From: Phytophthora colocasiae
Lineage: Eukaryota > Oomycota > Peronosporomycetes > Peronosporales > Peronosporaceae
Length of the DNA stretch: 64,000 bases
Assembly: GCA_018806915.1 (NCBI GenBank)
Contig: JAGKQI010000078.1
Location: forward strand, 1,302,001-1,366,000
Reading direction: 5' to 3'
The notes beneath the pieces were generated by a model. The model was not told where the DNA came from, made no database searches, and saw nothing but the letters and a program-made list of their open reading frames with translations. Position numbers and translations under genes: made by a program. Positions 20,509 through 32,592 of the stretch are shown one piece after another; the stretch's first letter is position 1, and every line of letters begins with the position of its first letter.

Positions 20509-23236
20509 GCCTCCCACATCGAGGAATGTGTATGACGCTCTATCTGTCGAGTAGATTTTAATGTACCACAGGTGGCTGAATATATACAGTCCTGTGCGAA
20601 CATGAACACTAACAAGTGTTAGCTTGTTCTGATATCGATGACCTTTTTTCTTTGACTTCCGTTGTCAGATTTGTCATTTTCTTGCCGGTGTTGGCGTGGT
20701 TGTGCAATTTCTTGTTTACATTGTTATTTTGGCTATTCAGGAAAACCTTAGAGGATGAAACCTGTTCACCGTTGTAAAATGTCGTTATTAACGCTTTTGT
20801 ACGCGTGTTGAGAAAGCTATTCAGGAAAACCTTTAATTTTAAGGATCAAAACCTGTTCGCTGTGTTTGTTGGCTTATATTGATATTTTGTGTAAGCTGTT
20901 TAACTTTGATCATTTTTATACTGCCACGTTTGTGCTCTTTTGTGGGTGTTGCCTTCACATGTTGTCTTTCGGTTTTTGAGTTATGTTTCTTTGGCTGGGC
21001 TTACAAAGTACATAGGCCTCCCAGTTTTCTTAAACTCATTTTTAAATTTGGTTAAACTCTTGAGAGTTTATAGCGTTCAAATATTGTGAAGAAAGGCTAC
21101 AGATTTTTACAGCACAAATAACATCACGCAGTGTTATCGGTAGCATATGCATGGTGTTTGCAGTAAGTGCTCAGGCTCTCATCGTTGGGGCTATTGTTCT
21201 CCCTAGAGACTGAACCCGTTTAGAGTTTTTATTATTGTTCTTCTTCTCAAGTGCTAGACTTGTAAACTATCGAATCGATTGTAGGTGGAATTGATGCAGT
21301 AAAACTATAGTTTGCTTTCTGTAGGCAGAGGCTTTTGTTGGCTTGTCACGTAAATATATGGTGCTTTAAGAACTTAAATAGAAGAAGATTTAATTCTTTA
21401 ATTTCTTTTGTTGGGAAATGTTTGAAACACTGCCAGTGACTGAATGTTCTAGTTTGGCGTATGAATGTTCGGTTTTGGCGCTGATGCCTCCCAGTTTCAT
21501 ACATTTCAGCACACATTTTTTTGTAAATAGAAGCAAGTCTGTATGTATATTTTACCAATATTTTTGTTGATTTTGTTTTCACAGAGCCCGAAATTAATCT
21601 GGGTTGTTGTATTAACATATTACAAGCCGTAGTTCTACTACCGTAGTTCGCTACAGCTTGGCATCAAGTGAGCTTTTTTATGGCGTTTTAGCTAGGCTGG
21701 CGTGCATGCTTGAGTTGTATGAGCAGATATTATACTGTATCTCATAATTTGTAAATGCTTCTTGAATGTGTTTGTATCTTTACTTTGGTAGTGACGTGAA
21801 TCTTTTTCAGTTTTGATTTTTATGAGGTATTTTTCATTTTTCTTTGCATGAAGTTTTTTCAATGTCATTGTGTTCTTTATCTGAAGTAGACATCTTGCTA
21901 GTTTTACATTAGTTTTTCGCATTTACTGGTGATATTGAGCATACCGTAAGATGCTCTATCTGATGCACCACAGGTGGCTGTGTAGGACAGTCCTGCGCAT
22001 ACATGAATAAAGAGATTTTTTAGAACTCTTTTGTTTTAGAAAGCGACATTCATTTGTAGCGTCAAGTTTTCGCCACTTTGGCAAGGTAAATGCTGTTTTG
22101 GATTTTCAGATTTCATAGTAATCGTTTTGTTGCATGATTTTGTGATATTTTGTGTTAAGAATGACAGCACAAAGAACTATCAGATCGATATCAGTTTGGT
22201 CATGCTGTCATAGGCACTGTCAATGATGCGTTACGGATATATTTGTCTGATTGGGTTCTGGTTTAACTTTTTGTAAAGTGCCATTTATTAGAGGCTTGTA
22301 GCTTGCATAAATATTTTGATGCAATGGTATCGGTAGCCTTCGATACAACTACAGCACCGCCACAATGCAAACTGTAGGTACACATATCTTGCTGAAAAAT
22401 ACATGGTAAAACATGCATAGAATTTCACATTTTCCATGCGATTGTCCGAGGATTTTTGTTCTCTCGTTGTTTGTAAGTGTTGTGTGCAGCACTAGTAGGA
22501 AATATGTGGACTACCGCTTCCATTGAGCGATGGTATTCGTGTAGTAAGGAGCTAGTATAAACTCAACGATCATTTTACAGAGGCATCTGTGCGTGTCATT
22601 TGGTAGTTCGTTTTCATTTTCGTTCTCAATTGTTTCTTCTCTTTGTTTTCGTCTTCTTCTTTTCGTTAGAGATAGGTATCGACGGAATTCGGTACTCGTC
22701 ACCTTAATTAAACTACTACAGTAATAAATGCAAGTTTGTGTTGCAGTTCGGACAGCTCCAATGTTTTGGTAACGTCTCGTAGATATGCTATACATGTATG
22801 TATGCGATATAAACTTGCCTGCCTCATGGGCGGTCTTACAGCAGTAGTTGGCACAGCCTGTGGCTGGCAATGATTGAAGTCGGTCCAGAGCTCTTGACCT
22901 ACTGGATTAAGGACATAGCGTGACAGACGTCCTGCTCACGCAGCGCAACAGCATGGAAAGCTGGCGCAGTGGGCAGCATCGCCTCACAGCTCGGCAATAG
23001 CCGGTAGCACGGAATGTTTTACTCGTGCAGCGCTTCAGTTCAGTGACTGGCGCTGAGGCATCGTGGCCTCCCAGCATGGCGACAGCACATGCGGCACTAC
23101 AGCGTCATGGCTGGTGCTTACAGTAGTAGGCTTCACGGATTCAGGTCTACACTTGATAGTCGTTGTCAGGCCGTCTCTATTCAACCACTTCCACGTTGGT
23201 GAAGCGTTAGGTCAATACCCCGTTGAGCTCATAACC
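20509..23236 (-). repeat. Array internal region 1
   Basis: 2,728 bp, T-rich on the plus strand. It holds small minus-strand frames (90, 76 and 119 codons) that resemble no protein I know. Two pairs of degenerate sub-repeats occur: ACCACAGGTGGCTG with a nearby CAGTCCTG (at 20571 and 21967), and ATTCAGGAAAACCTT...AAACCTGTTC (at 20737 and 20819). I see no tRNA, gag or pol. Confidence 0.85.
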
Positions 23237-23526
23237 TGTTGAAGTAATGATTTGCGCAGAGTTGTTAGGGCGATACAGCATGGAGTGGAGACAAAGGTAG
23301 AGAGGCGTAGGCGGTGATTATGAAGAGGAAGTCTTGAGTGTAGATGAAGAATGGGCTTGTGTGGTGAAGATGGTAAAAGAAGAAGTAATGAATTAGAGAG
23401 TCTGGTGTTCTGGAGGGAAGTTATTCTCCACCAACCAGTCCAGTTAGGTACGATTTCTCTAAATTGAACTGCACAATTTAATACCCCTAGATAGGTGTCA
23501 TCACTGCAGAGATGGTAACTTCAACA
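23237..23526 (-). repeat. Array LTR 2
   Basis: 290 bp, shared between internal regions 1 and 2. Confidence 0.92.
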
Positions 23527-26263
23527 GCCTCCCACATCGAGGAATGTGTATGACGCTCTATCTGTCGAGTAGATTTTAATGTACCACAGGTGGCTGAATA
23601 TATACAGTCCTGTGCGAACATGAACACTAACAAGTGTTAGCTTGTTCTGATATCGATGACCTTTTTTCTTTGACTTCCGTTGTCAGATTTGTCATTTTCT
23701 TGCCGGTGTTGGCGTGGTTGTGCAATTCTCTTGTTTACATTGTTATTTTGGCTATTCAGGAAAACCTTAGAGGATGAAACCTGTTCACCGTTGTAAAATG
23801 TCGTTATTAACGCTTTTGTACGCGTGTTGAAAGCTATTCAGGAAAACCTTTAATTTTAAGGATCAAAACCTGTTCGCTGTGTTTGTTGGCTTATATTGAT
23901 ATTTTGTGTAAGCTGTTTAACTTTGATCATTTTTATACTGCCACGTTTGTGCTCTTTTGTGGGTGTTGCCTTCACATGTTGTCTTTCGGTTTTTGAGTTA
24001 TGTTTCTTTGGCTGGGCTTACAAAGTACATAGGCCTCCCAGTTTTCTTAAACTCATTTTTAAATTTGGTTAAACTCTTGAGAGTTTATAGCGTTCAAATA
24101 TTGTGAAGAAAGGCTACAGATTTTACAGCACAAATAACATCACGCAGTGTTATCGGTAGCGTATGCATGGTGTTTGCAGTAAGTGCTCAGGCTCTCATCG
24201 TTGGGGCTATTGTTCTCCCTAGAGACTGAACCCGTTTAGAGTTTTTATTATTGTTCTTCTTCTCAAGTGCTAGACTTGTAAACTATCGAATCGATTGTAG
24301 GTGGAATTGATGCAGTAAAACTATAGTTTGCTTTCTGTAGGCAGAGGCTTTTGTTGGCTTGTCACGTAAATATATGGTGCTTTAAGAACTTAAATAGAAG
24401 AAGATTTAATTCTTTAATTTCTTTTTGTTGGGGAAATGTTTGAAACACTGCCAGTGACTGAATGTTCTAGTTTGGCGTATGAATGTTCGGTTTGGCGCTG
24501 ATGCCTCCCAGTTTCATACGATTTCAGCACACATTTTTTTGTAAATAGAAGCAAGTCTGTATGTATATTGTACCAATATTTTTGTTGATTTTGTTTTCAC
24601 AGAGCCCGAAATTAATCTGGGTTGTTGTATTAACATATTACAAGCCGTAGTTCTACTACCGTAGTTCGCTACAGCTTGGCATCAAGTGAGCTTTTTATGG
24701 CGTTTTAGCTAGGCTGGCGTGCATGCTTGAGTTGTATGAGCAGATATTATACTGTATCTCATAATTTGTAAAATGCTTCTTGAATGTGTTTGTATCTTTA
24801 CTTTGGTAGTGACGTGAATCTTTTTCAGTTTTGATTTTTATGAGGTATTTTTCATTTTTCTTTGCATGAAGTTTTTTCAATGTCATTGTGTTCTTTATCT
24901 GAAGTAGACATCTTGCTAGTTTTACATTAGTTTTTCGCATTTACTGGTGATATTGAGCATACCGTAAGATGCTCTATCTGATGCACCACAGGTGGCTGTG
25001 TAGGACAGTCCTGCGCATACATGAATAAAGAGATTTTTTAGAACTCTTTGTTTTAGAAAGCGACATTCATTTGTAGCGTCAAGTTTTCGCCACTTTTGGC
25101 AAGGTAAATGCTGTTTTGGATTTTCAGATTTCATAGTAATCGTTTTTTGTTGCATGATTTTGTGATATTTTGTGTTAAGAATGACAGCAATAAAAGAACT
25201 ATCAGATCGATATCAGTTTGGTCATGCTGTCATAGGCACTGTCCAATGATGCGTTACGGATATATTTGTCTGATTGGGTTCTGGTTTAACTTTTTGTAAA
25301 AGTGCCATTTATTAGAGGCTTGTAGCTTGCATAAATATTTTGATGCAATGGTATCGGTAGCCTTCGATACAACTACAGCACCGCCACAATGCAAACTGTA
25401 GGTACACATATCTTGCTGAAAAATACATGGTAAACATGCATAGAATTTCACATTTTCCATGCGATTGTCCGAGGATTTTTGTTCTCTCGTTGTTTGTAAG
25501 TGTTGTGTGCAGCACTAGTAGGAAATATGTGGACTACCGCTTCCATTTGAGCGATGGTATTCGTGTAGTAAGGAGCTAGTATAAACTCAACGATCATTTT
25601 ACAGAGGCATCTGTGCGTGTCATTTGGTAGTTCGTTTTCATTTTCGTTCTCAATTTGTTTCTTCTCTTTGTTTTCGTCTTCTTCTTTTCGTTAGAGATAG
25701 GTATCGACGGAATTCGGTACTCGTCACCTTAATTAAACTACTACAGTAATAAATGCAAGTTTGTGTTGCAGTTCGGACAGCTCCAATGTTTTGGTAACGT
25801 CTCGTAGATATGCTATACATGTATGTATGCGATATAAACTTGCCTGCCTCATGGGCGGTCTTACAGCAGTAGTTGGCACAGCCTGTGGCTGGCAATGATT
25901 GAAGTCGGTCCAGAGCTCTTGACCTACTGGATTAAGGACATAGCGTGACAGACGTCCTGCTCACGCAGCGCAACAGCATGGAAAGCTGGCGCAGTGGGCA
26001 GCATCGCCTCACAGCTCGGCAATAGCCGGTAGCACGGAATGTTTTACTCGTGCAGCGCTTCAGTTCAGTGACTGGCGCTGAGGCATCGTGGCCTCCCAGC
26101 ATGGCGACAGCACATGCGGCACTACAGCGTCATGGCTGGTGCTTACAGTAGTAGGCTTCACGGATTCAGGTCTACACTTGATAGTCGTTGTCCAGGCCGT
26201 CTCTATTCAACCACTTCCACGTTGGTGAAGCGTTAGGGTCAATACCCCGTTGAGCTCATAACC
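23527..26263 (-). repeat. Array internal region 2
   Basis: 2,737 bp copy. It differs mainly by one-base length changes in A or T runs, which break the 119-codon frame of unit 1 (here 81 codons), so that frame is not under visible constraint. Confidence 0.85.
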
Positions 26264-26553
26264 TGTTGAAGTAATGATTTGCGCAGAGTTGTTAGGGCGA
26301 TACAGCATGGAGTGGAGACAAAGGTAGAGAGGCGTAGGCGGTGATTATGAAGAGGAAGTCTTGAGTGTAGATGAAGAATGGGCTTGTGTGGTGAAGATGG
26401 TAAAAGAAGAAGTAATGAATTAGAGAGTCTGGTGTTCTGGAGGGAAGTTATTCTCCACCAACCAGTCCAGTTAGGTACGATTTCTCTAAATTGAACTGCA
26501 CAATTTAATACCCCTAGATAGGTGTCATCACTGCAGAGATGGTAACTTCAACA
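26264..26553 (-). repeat. Array LTR 3
   Basis: 290 bp, same sequence as LTR 2 by eye. Confidence 0.92.
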
Positions 26554-29276
26554 GCCTCCCACATCGAGGAATGTGTATGACGCTCTATCTGTCGAGTAGA
26601 TTTTAATGTACCACAGGTGGCTGAATATATACAGTCCTGTGCGAACATGAACACTAACAAGTGTTAGCTTGTTCTGATATCGATGACCTTTTTTCTTTGA
26701 CTTCCGTTGTCAGATTTGTCATTTTCTTGCCGGTGTTGGCGTGGTTGTGCAATTTCTTGTTTACATTGTTATTTTGGCTATTCAGGAAAACCTTAGAGGA
26801 TGAAACCTGTTCACCGTTGTAAAATGTCGTTATTAACGCTTTTGTACGCGTGTTGAGAAAGCTATTCAGGAAAACCTTTAATTTTAAGGATCAAAACCTG
26901 TTCGCTGTGTTTGTTGGCTTATATTGATATTTTGTGTAAGCTGTTTAACTTTGATCATTTTTATACTGCCACGTTTGTGCTCTTTTGTGGGTGTTGCCTT
27001 CACATGTTGTCTTTCGGTTTTTGAGTTATGTTTCTTTGGCTGGGCTTACAAAGTACATAGGCCTCCCAGTTTTCTTAAACTCATTTTTAAATTTGGTTAA
27101 ACTCTTGAGAGTTTATAGCGTTCAAATATTGTGAAGAAAGGCTACAGATTTTACAGCACAAATAACATCACGCAGTGTTATCGGTAGCGTATGCATGGTG
27201 TTTGCAGTAAGTGCTCAGGCTCTCATCGTTGGGGCTATTGTTCTCCCTAGAGACTGAACCCGTTTAGAGTTTTTATTATTGTTCTTCTTCTCAAGTGCTA
27301 GACTTGTAAACTATCGAATCGATTGTAGGTGGAATTGATGCAGTAAAACTATAGTTTGCTTTCTTTAGACAGAGGCTTTTCTTGGCTTGTCACGTAAATA
27401 TATGGTGCTTTAAGAACTTAAATAGAAGAAGATTTAATTCTTTAATTTCTTTTTGTTGGGGAAATGTTTGAAACACTGCCAGTGACTGAATGTTCTAGTT
27501 TGGCGTATGAATGTTCGGTTTTGGCGCTGATGCCTCCCAGTTTCATACATTTCAGCACACATTTTTTTGTAAATAGAAGCAAGTCTGTATGTATATTTTA
27601 CCAATATTTTTGTTGATTTTGTTTTCACAGAGCCCGAAATTAATCTGGGTTGTTGTATTAACATATTACAAGCCGTAGTTCTACTACCGTAGTTCGCTAC
27701 AGCTTGGCATCAAGTGAGCTTTTTTATGGCGTTTTAGCTAGGCTGGCGTGCATGCTTGAGTTGTATGAGCAGAAATTATACTGTATCTCATAATTTGTAA
27801 ATGCTTCTTGAATGTGTTTGTATCTTTACTTTGGTAGTGACGAGAAGCTTTTTCAGTTTTGATTTTTATGAGGTATTTTCATTTCTCTTTACATGATTTT
27901 TTTTCAATGTCATTGTATTCTTTATCTGAAGTAGACAGTTTTATAGTAGGTTTTCGCATTTACTGGTGATATTGAGCATACCGTACGATGCTCTATCTGT
28001 TGCACCACAGGTGGCTGTGTAGGACAGTCCTGCGCATACATGAATAAAGAGATTTTTAGAACTCTTTTTTTTTAGAAAGCGACATTCTTTTGAAGCGTCA
28101 AGTTTTCGCCACTTTGGCAAGGTAAATGCAGTTTTGGATTTTAAGATTTCAAAGTAATCGTTTTGTTGCATGATTTTGTGATGCTTTGTGTCAAGAATGA
28201 CAGCACAAAGAACTATCAGATCAATTTTATCAGTTTGGTCATGCTGTCATAGGCACTATCAATGATGCGTTACGGATATATTTGTCTGATTGGGTTCTGG
28301 TTTAACTTTTGTAAAGTGCCATTTATTAGAGGCTTGTAGCTTGCATAAATATTTTGATGCAATGGTATCGGTAGCCTTCGATACAACTACAGCACCGCCA
28401 CAATGCAAACTGTAGGTACACATATCTTGCTGAAAAATACATGGTAAACATGCATAGAATTTCACATTTTCCATGCGATTGTCCGAGGATTTTTGTTCTC
28501 TCGTTGTTTGTAAGTGTTGTGTGCAGCACTAGTAGGAAATATGTGGACTACCGCTTCCATTGAGCGATGGTATTCGTGTAGTAAGGAGCTAGTATAAACT
28601 CAACGATCATTTTACAGAGGCATCTGTGCGTGTCATTTGGTAGTTCGTTTTCATTTTCGTTCTCAATTGTTTCTTCTCTTTGTTTTCGTCTTCTTCTTTT
28701 CGTTAGAGATAGGTATCGACGGAATTCGGTACTCGTCACCTTAATTAAACTACTACAGTAATAAATGCAAGTTTGTGTTGCAGTTCGGACAGCTCCAATG
28801 TTTTGGTAACGTCTCGTAGATATGCTATACATGTATGTATGCGATATAAACTTGCCTGCCTCATGGGCGGTCTTACAGCAGTAGTTGGCACAGCCTGTGG
28901 CTGGCAATGATTGAAGTCGGTCCAGAGCTCTTGACCTACTGGATTAAGGACATAGCGTGACAGACGTCCTGCTCACGCAGCGCAACAGCATGGAAAGCTG
29001 GCGCAGTGGGCAGCATCGCCTCACAGCTCGGCAATAGCCGGTAGCACGGAATGTTTTACTCGTGCAGCGCTTCAGTTCAGTGACTGGCGCTGAGGCATCG
29101 TGGCCTCCCAGCATGGCGACAGCACATGCGGCACTACAGCGTCATGGCTGGTGCTTACAGTAGTAGGCTTCACGGATTCAGGTCTACACTTGATAGTCGT
29201 TGTCCAGGCCGTCTCTATTCAACCACTTCCACGTTGGTGAAGCGTTAGGGTCAATACCCCCGTTGAGCTCATAACC
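26554..29276 (-). repeat. Array internal region 3, with diverged patch
   Basis: 2,723 bp copy. It carries many differences packed into about 27770-28290 and a few near 27365, while the rest is almost the same as the other units. Confidence 0.85.
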
Positions 29277-29567
29277 TGTTGAAGTAATGATTTGCGCAGA
29301 GTTGTTAGGGCGATACAGCATGGAGTGGAGACAAAGGTAGAGAGGCGTAGGCGGTGATTATGAAGAGGAAGTCTTGAGTGTAGATGAAGAATGGGCTTGT
29401 GTGGTGAAGATGGTAAAAGAAGAAGTAATGAATTAGAGAGTCTGGTGTTCTGGAGGGAAGTTATTCTCCACCAACCAGTCCAGTTAGGTACGATTTCTCT
29501 AAATTGAACTGCACAATTTAATACCCCTAGATAGGTGGTCATCACTGCAGAGATGGTAACTTCAACA
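29277..29567 (-). repeat. Array LTR 4
   Basis: 291 bp with one extra G near 29538. Confidence 0.92.
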
Positions 29568-32297
29568 GCCTCCCACATCGAGGAATGTGTATGACGCTCT
29601 ATCTGTCGAGTAGATTTTAATGTACCACAGGTGGCTGAATATATACAGTCCTGTGCGAACATGAACACTAACAAGTGTTAGCTTGTTCTGATATCGATGA
29701 CCTTTTTTCTTTGACTTCCCGTTTGTCCAGATTTGTCATTTTCTTGCCGGTGTTGGCGTGGTTTGTGCAATTTCTTGTTTACATTGTTATTTTGGCTATT
29801 CAGGAAAACCTTAGAGGATGAAACCTGTTCACCGTTGTAAAATGTCGTTATTAACGCTTTTGTACGCGTGTTGAGAAAGCTATTCAGGAAAACCTTTAAT
29901 TTTAAGGATCAAAACCTGTTCGCTGTGTTTGTTGGCTTATATTGATATTTTGTGTAAGCTGTTTAACTTTGATCATTTTTATACTGCCACGTTTGTGCTC
30001 TTTTGTGGGTGTTGCCTTCACATGTTGTCTTTCGGTTTTTGAGTTATGTTTCTTTGGCTGGGCTTACAAAGTACATAGGCCTCCCAGTTTTCTTAAACTC
30101 ATTTTTAAATTTGGTTAAACTCTTGAGAGTTTATAGCGTTCAAATATTGTGAAGAAAGGCTACAGATTTTACAGCACAAATAACATCACGCAGTGTTATC
30201 GGTAGCGTATGCATGGTGTTTGCAGTAAGTGCTCAGGCTCTCATCGTTGGGGCTATTGTTCTCCCTAGAGACTGAACCCGTTTAGAGTTTTTATTATTGT
30301 TCTTCTTCTCAAGTGCTAGACTTGTAAACTATCGAATCGATTGTAGGTGGAATTGATGCAGTAAAACTATAGTTTGCTTTCTGTAGGCAGAGGCTTTTGT
30401 TGGCTTGTCACGTAAATATATGGTGCTTTAAGAACTTAAATAGAAGAAGATTTAATTCTTTAATTTCTTTTTGTTGGGGAAATGTTTGAAACACTGCCAG
30501 TGACTGAATGTTCTAGTTTGGCGTATGAATGTTCGGTTTTGGCGCTGATGCCTCCCAGTTTCATACATTTCAGCACACATTTTTTTGTAAATAGAAGCAA
30601 GTCTGTATGTATATTTTACCAATATTTTTGTTGATTTTGTTTTCACAGAGCCCGAAATTAATCTGGGTTGTTGTATTAACATATTACAAGCCGTAGTTCT
30701 ACTACCGTAGTTCGCTACAGCTTGGCATCAAGTGAGCTTTTTTATGGCGTTTTAGCTAGGCTGGCGTGCATGCTTGAGTTGTATGAGCAGATATTATACT
30801 GTATCTCATAATTTGTAAATGCTTCTTGAATGTGTTTGTATCTTTACTTTGGTAGTGACGTGAATCTTTTTCAGTTTTGATTTTTATGAGGTATTTTTCA
30901 TTTTTCTTTGCATGAAGTTTTTTCAATGTCATTGTGTTCTTTATCTGAAGTAGACATCTTGCTAGTTTTACATTAGTTTTTCGCATTTACTGGTGATATT
31001 GAGCATACCGTAAGATGCTCTATCTGATGCACCACAGGTGGCTGTGTAGGACAGTCCTGCGCATACATGAATAAAGAGATTTTTTAGAACTCTTTTGTTT
31101 TAGAAAGCGACATTCATTTGTAGCGTCAAGTTTTCGCCACTTTGGCAAGGTAAATGCTGTTTTGGATTTTCAGATTTCATAGTAATCGTTTTGTTGCATG
31201 ATTTTGTGATATTTTGTGTTAAGAATGACAGCACAAAGAACTATCAGATCGATATCAGTTTGGTCATGCTGTCATAGGCACTGTCAATGATGCGTTACGG
31301 ATATATTTGTCTGATTGGGTTCTGGTTTAACTTTTTGTAAAGTGCCATTTATTAGAGGCTTGTAGCTTGCATAAATATTTTGATGCAATGGTATCGGTAG
31401 CCTTCGATACAACTACAGCACCGCCACAATGCAAACTGTAGGTACACATATCTTGCTGAAAAATACATGGTAAACATGCATAGAATTTCACATTTTCCAT
31501 GCGATTGTCCGAGGATTTTTGTTCTCTCGTTGTTTGTAAGTGTTGTGTGCAGCACTAGTAGGAAATATGTGGACTACCGCTTCCATTGAGCGATGGTATT
31601 CGTGTAGTAAGGAGCTAGTATAAACTCAACGATCATTTTACAGAGGCATCTGTGCGTGTCATTTGGTAGTTCGTTTTCATTTTCGTTCTCAATTGTTTCT
31701 TCTCTTTGTTTTCGTCTTCTTCTTTTCGTTAGAGATAGGTATCGACGGAATTCGGTACTCGTCACCTTAATTAAACTACTACAGTAATAAATGCAAGTTT
31801 GTGTTGCAGTTCGGACAGCTCCAATGTTTTGGTAACGTCTCGTAGATAATACATGTATGTATGCGATATAAACTTGCCTGCCTCATGGGCGGTCTTACAG
31901 CAGTAGTTGGCACAGCCTGTGGCTGGCAATGATTGAAGTCGGTCCAGAGCTCTTGACCTACTGGATTAAGGACATAGCGTGACAGACGTCCTGCTCACGC
32001 AGCGCAACAGCATGGAAAGCTGGCGCAGTGGGCAGCATCGCCTCACAGCTCGGCAATAGCCGGTAGCACGGAATGTTTTACTCGTGCAGCGCTTCAGTTC
32101 AGTGACTGGCGCTGAGGCATCGTGGCCTCCCAGCATGGCGACAGCACATGCGGCACTACAGCGTCATGGCTGGTGCTTACAGTAGTAGGCTTCACGGATT
32201 CAGGTCTACACTTGATAGTCGTTGTCCAGGCCGTCTCTATTCAACCACTTCCACGTTGGTGAAGCGTTAGGGTCAATACCCCGTTGAGCTCATAACC
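29568..32297 (-). repeat. Array internal region 4
   Basis: 2,730 bp copy. It has a small deletion at about 31847 (one TATGC lost before ATACATG), which shortens the 119-codon frame seen in units 1 and 3. Confidence 0.85.
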
Positions 32298-32587
32298 TGT
32301 TGAAGTAATGATTTGCGCAGAGTTGTTAGGGCGATACAGCATGGAGTGGAGACAAAGGTAGAGAGGCGTAGGCGGTGATTATGAAGAGGAAGTCTTGAGT
32401 GTAGATGAAGAATGGGCTTGTGTGGTGAAGATGGTAAAAGAAGAAGTAATGAATTAGAGAGTCTGGTGTTCTGGAGGGAAGTTATTCTCCACCAACCAGT
32501 CCAGTTAGGTACGATTTCTCTAAATTGAACTGCACAATTTAATACCCCTAGATAGGTGTCATCACTGCAGAGATGGTAACTTCAACA
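32298..32587 (-). repeat. Array LTR 5
   Basis: 290 bp, outermost. It ends at the CTTAC target duplication next to the Gypsy integrase zinc-finger coding sequence. Confidence 0.92.
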
Positions 32588-32592
32588 CTTAC

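Larger units (their letters stand above)
20219..32587 (-). mobile_element. Tandem array of a non-autonomous LTR retroelement (5 LTRs, 4 internal regions)
   Basis: 12,369 bp made of five 290-bp LTRs alternating with four internal regions of about 2.73 kb. LTR ends are TGTTGAAGT...ACTTCAACA. The whole array has one target duplication, CTTAC at 20214-20218 and 32588-32592; no duplication is seen at internal LTRs. On the minus strand the sequence next to each LTR is GGTTATGAGCTCAACG, matching a half-tRNA (initiator Met anticodon arm) primer site as in copia elements, and the other end has a polypurine-like GTGGGAGGC. Nothing inside resembles gag or pol. Confidence 0.9.

Noticed and set aside
22511..22870. 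Small protein genes repeated in each array unit (76-119 codons, minus strand)
   Set aside because: Frames are broken by single-base indels in units 2 and 4 and resemble no protein; repetition only reflects duplicated DNA.
20219..32587. Array taken as satellite DNA or CRISPR-like repeat
   Set aside because: The 290-bp repeats have LTR ends (TG...CA), primer-site and polypurine-like neighbours and a target duplication; spacing is 2.7 kb and the spacers are themselves repeated.
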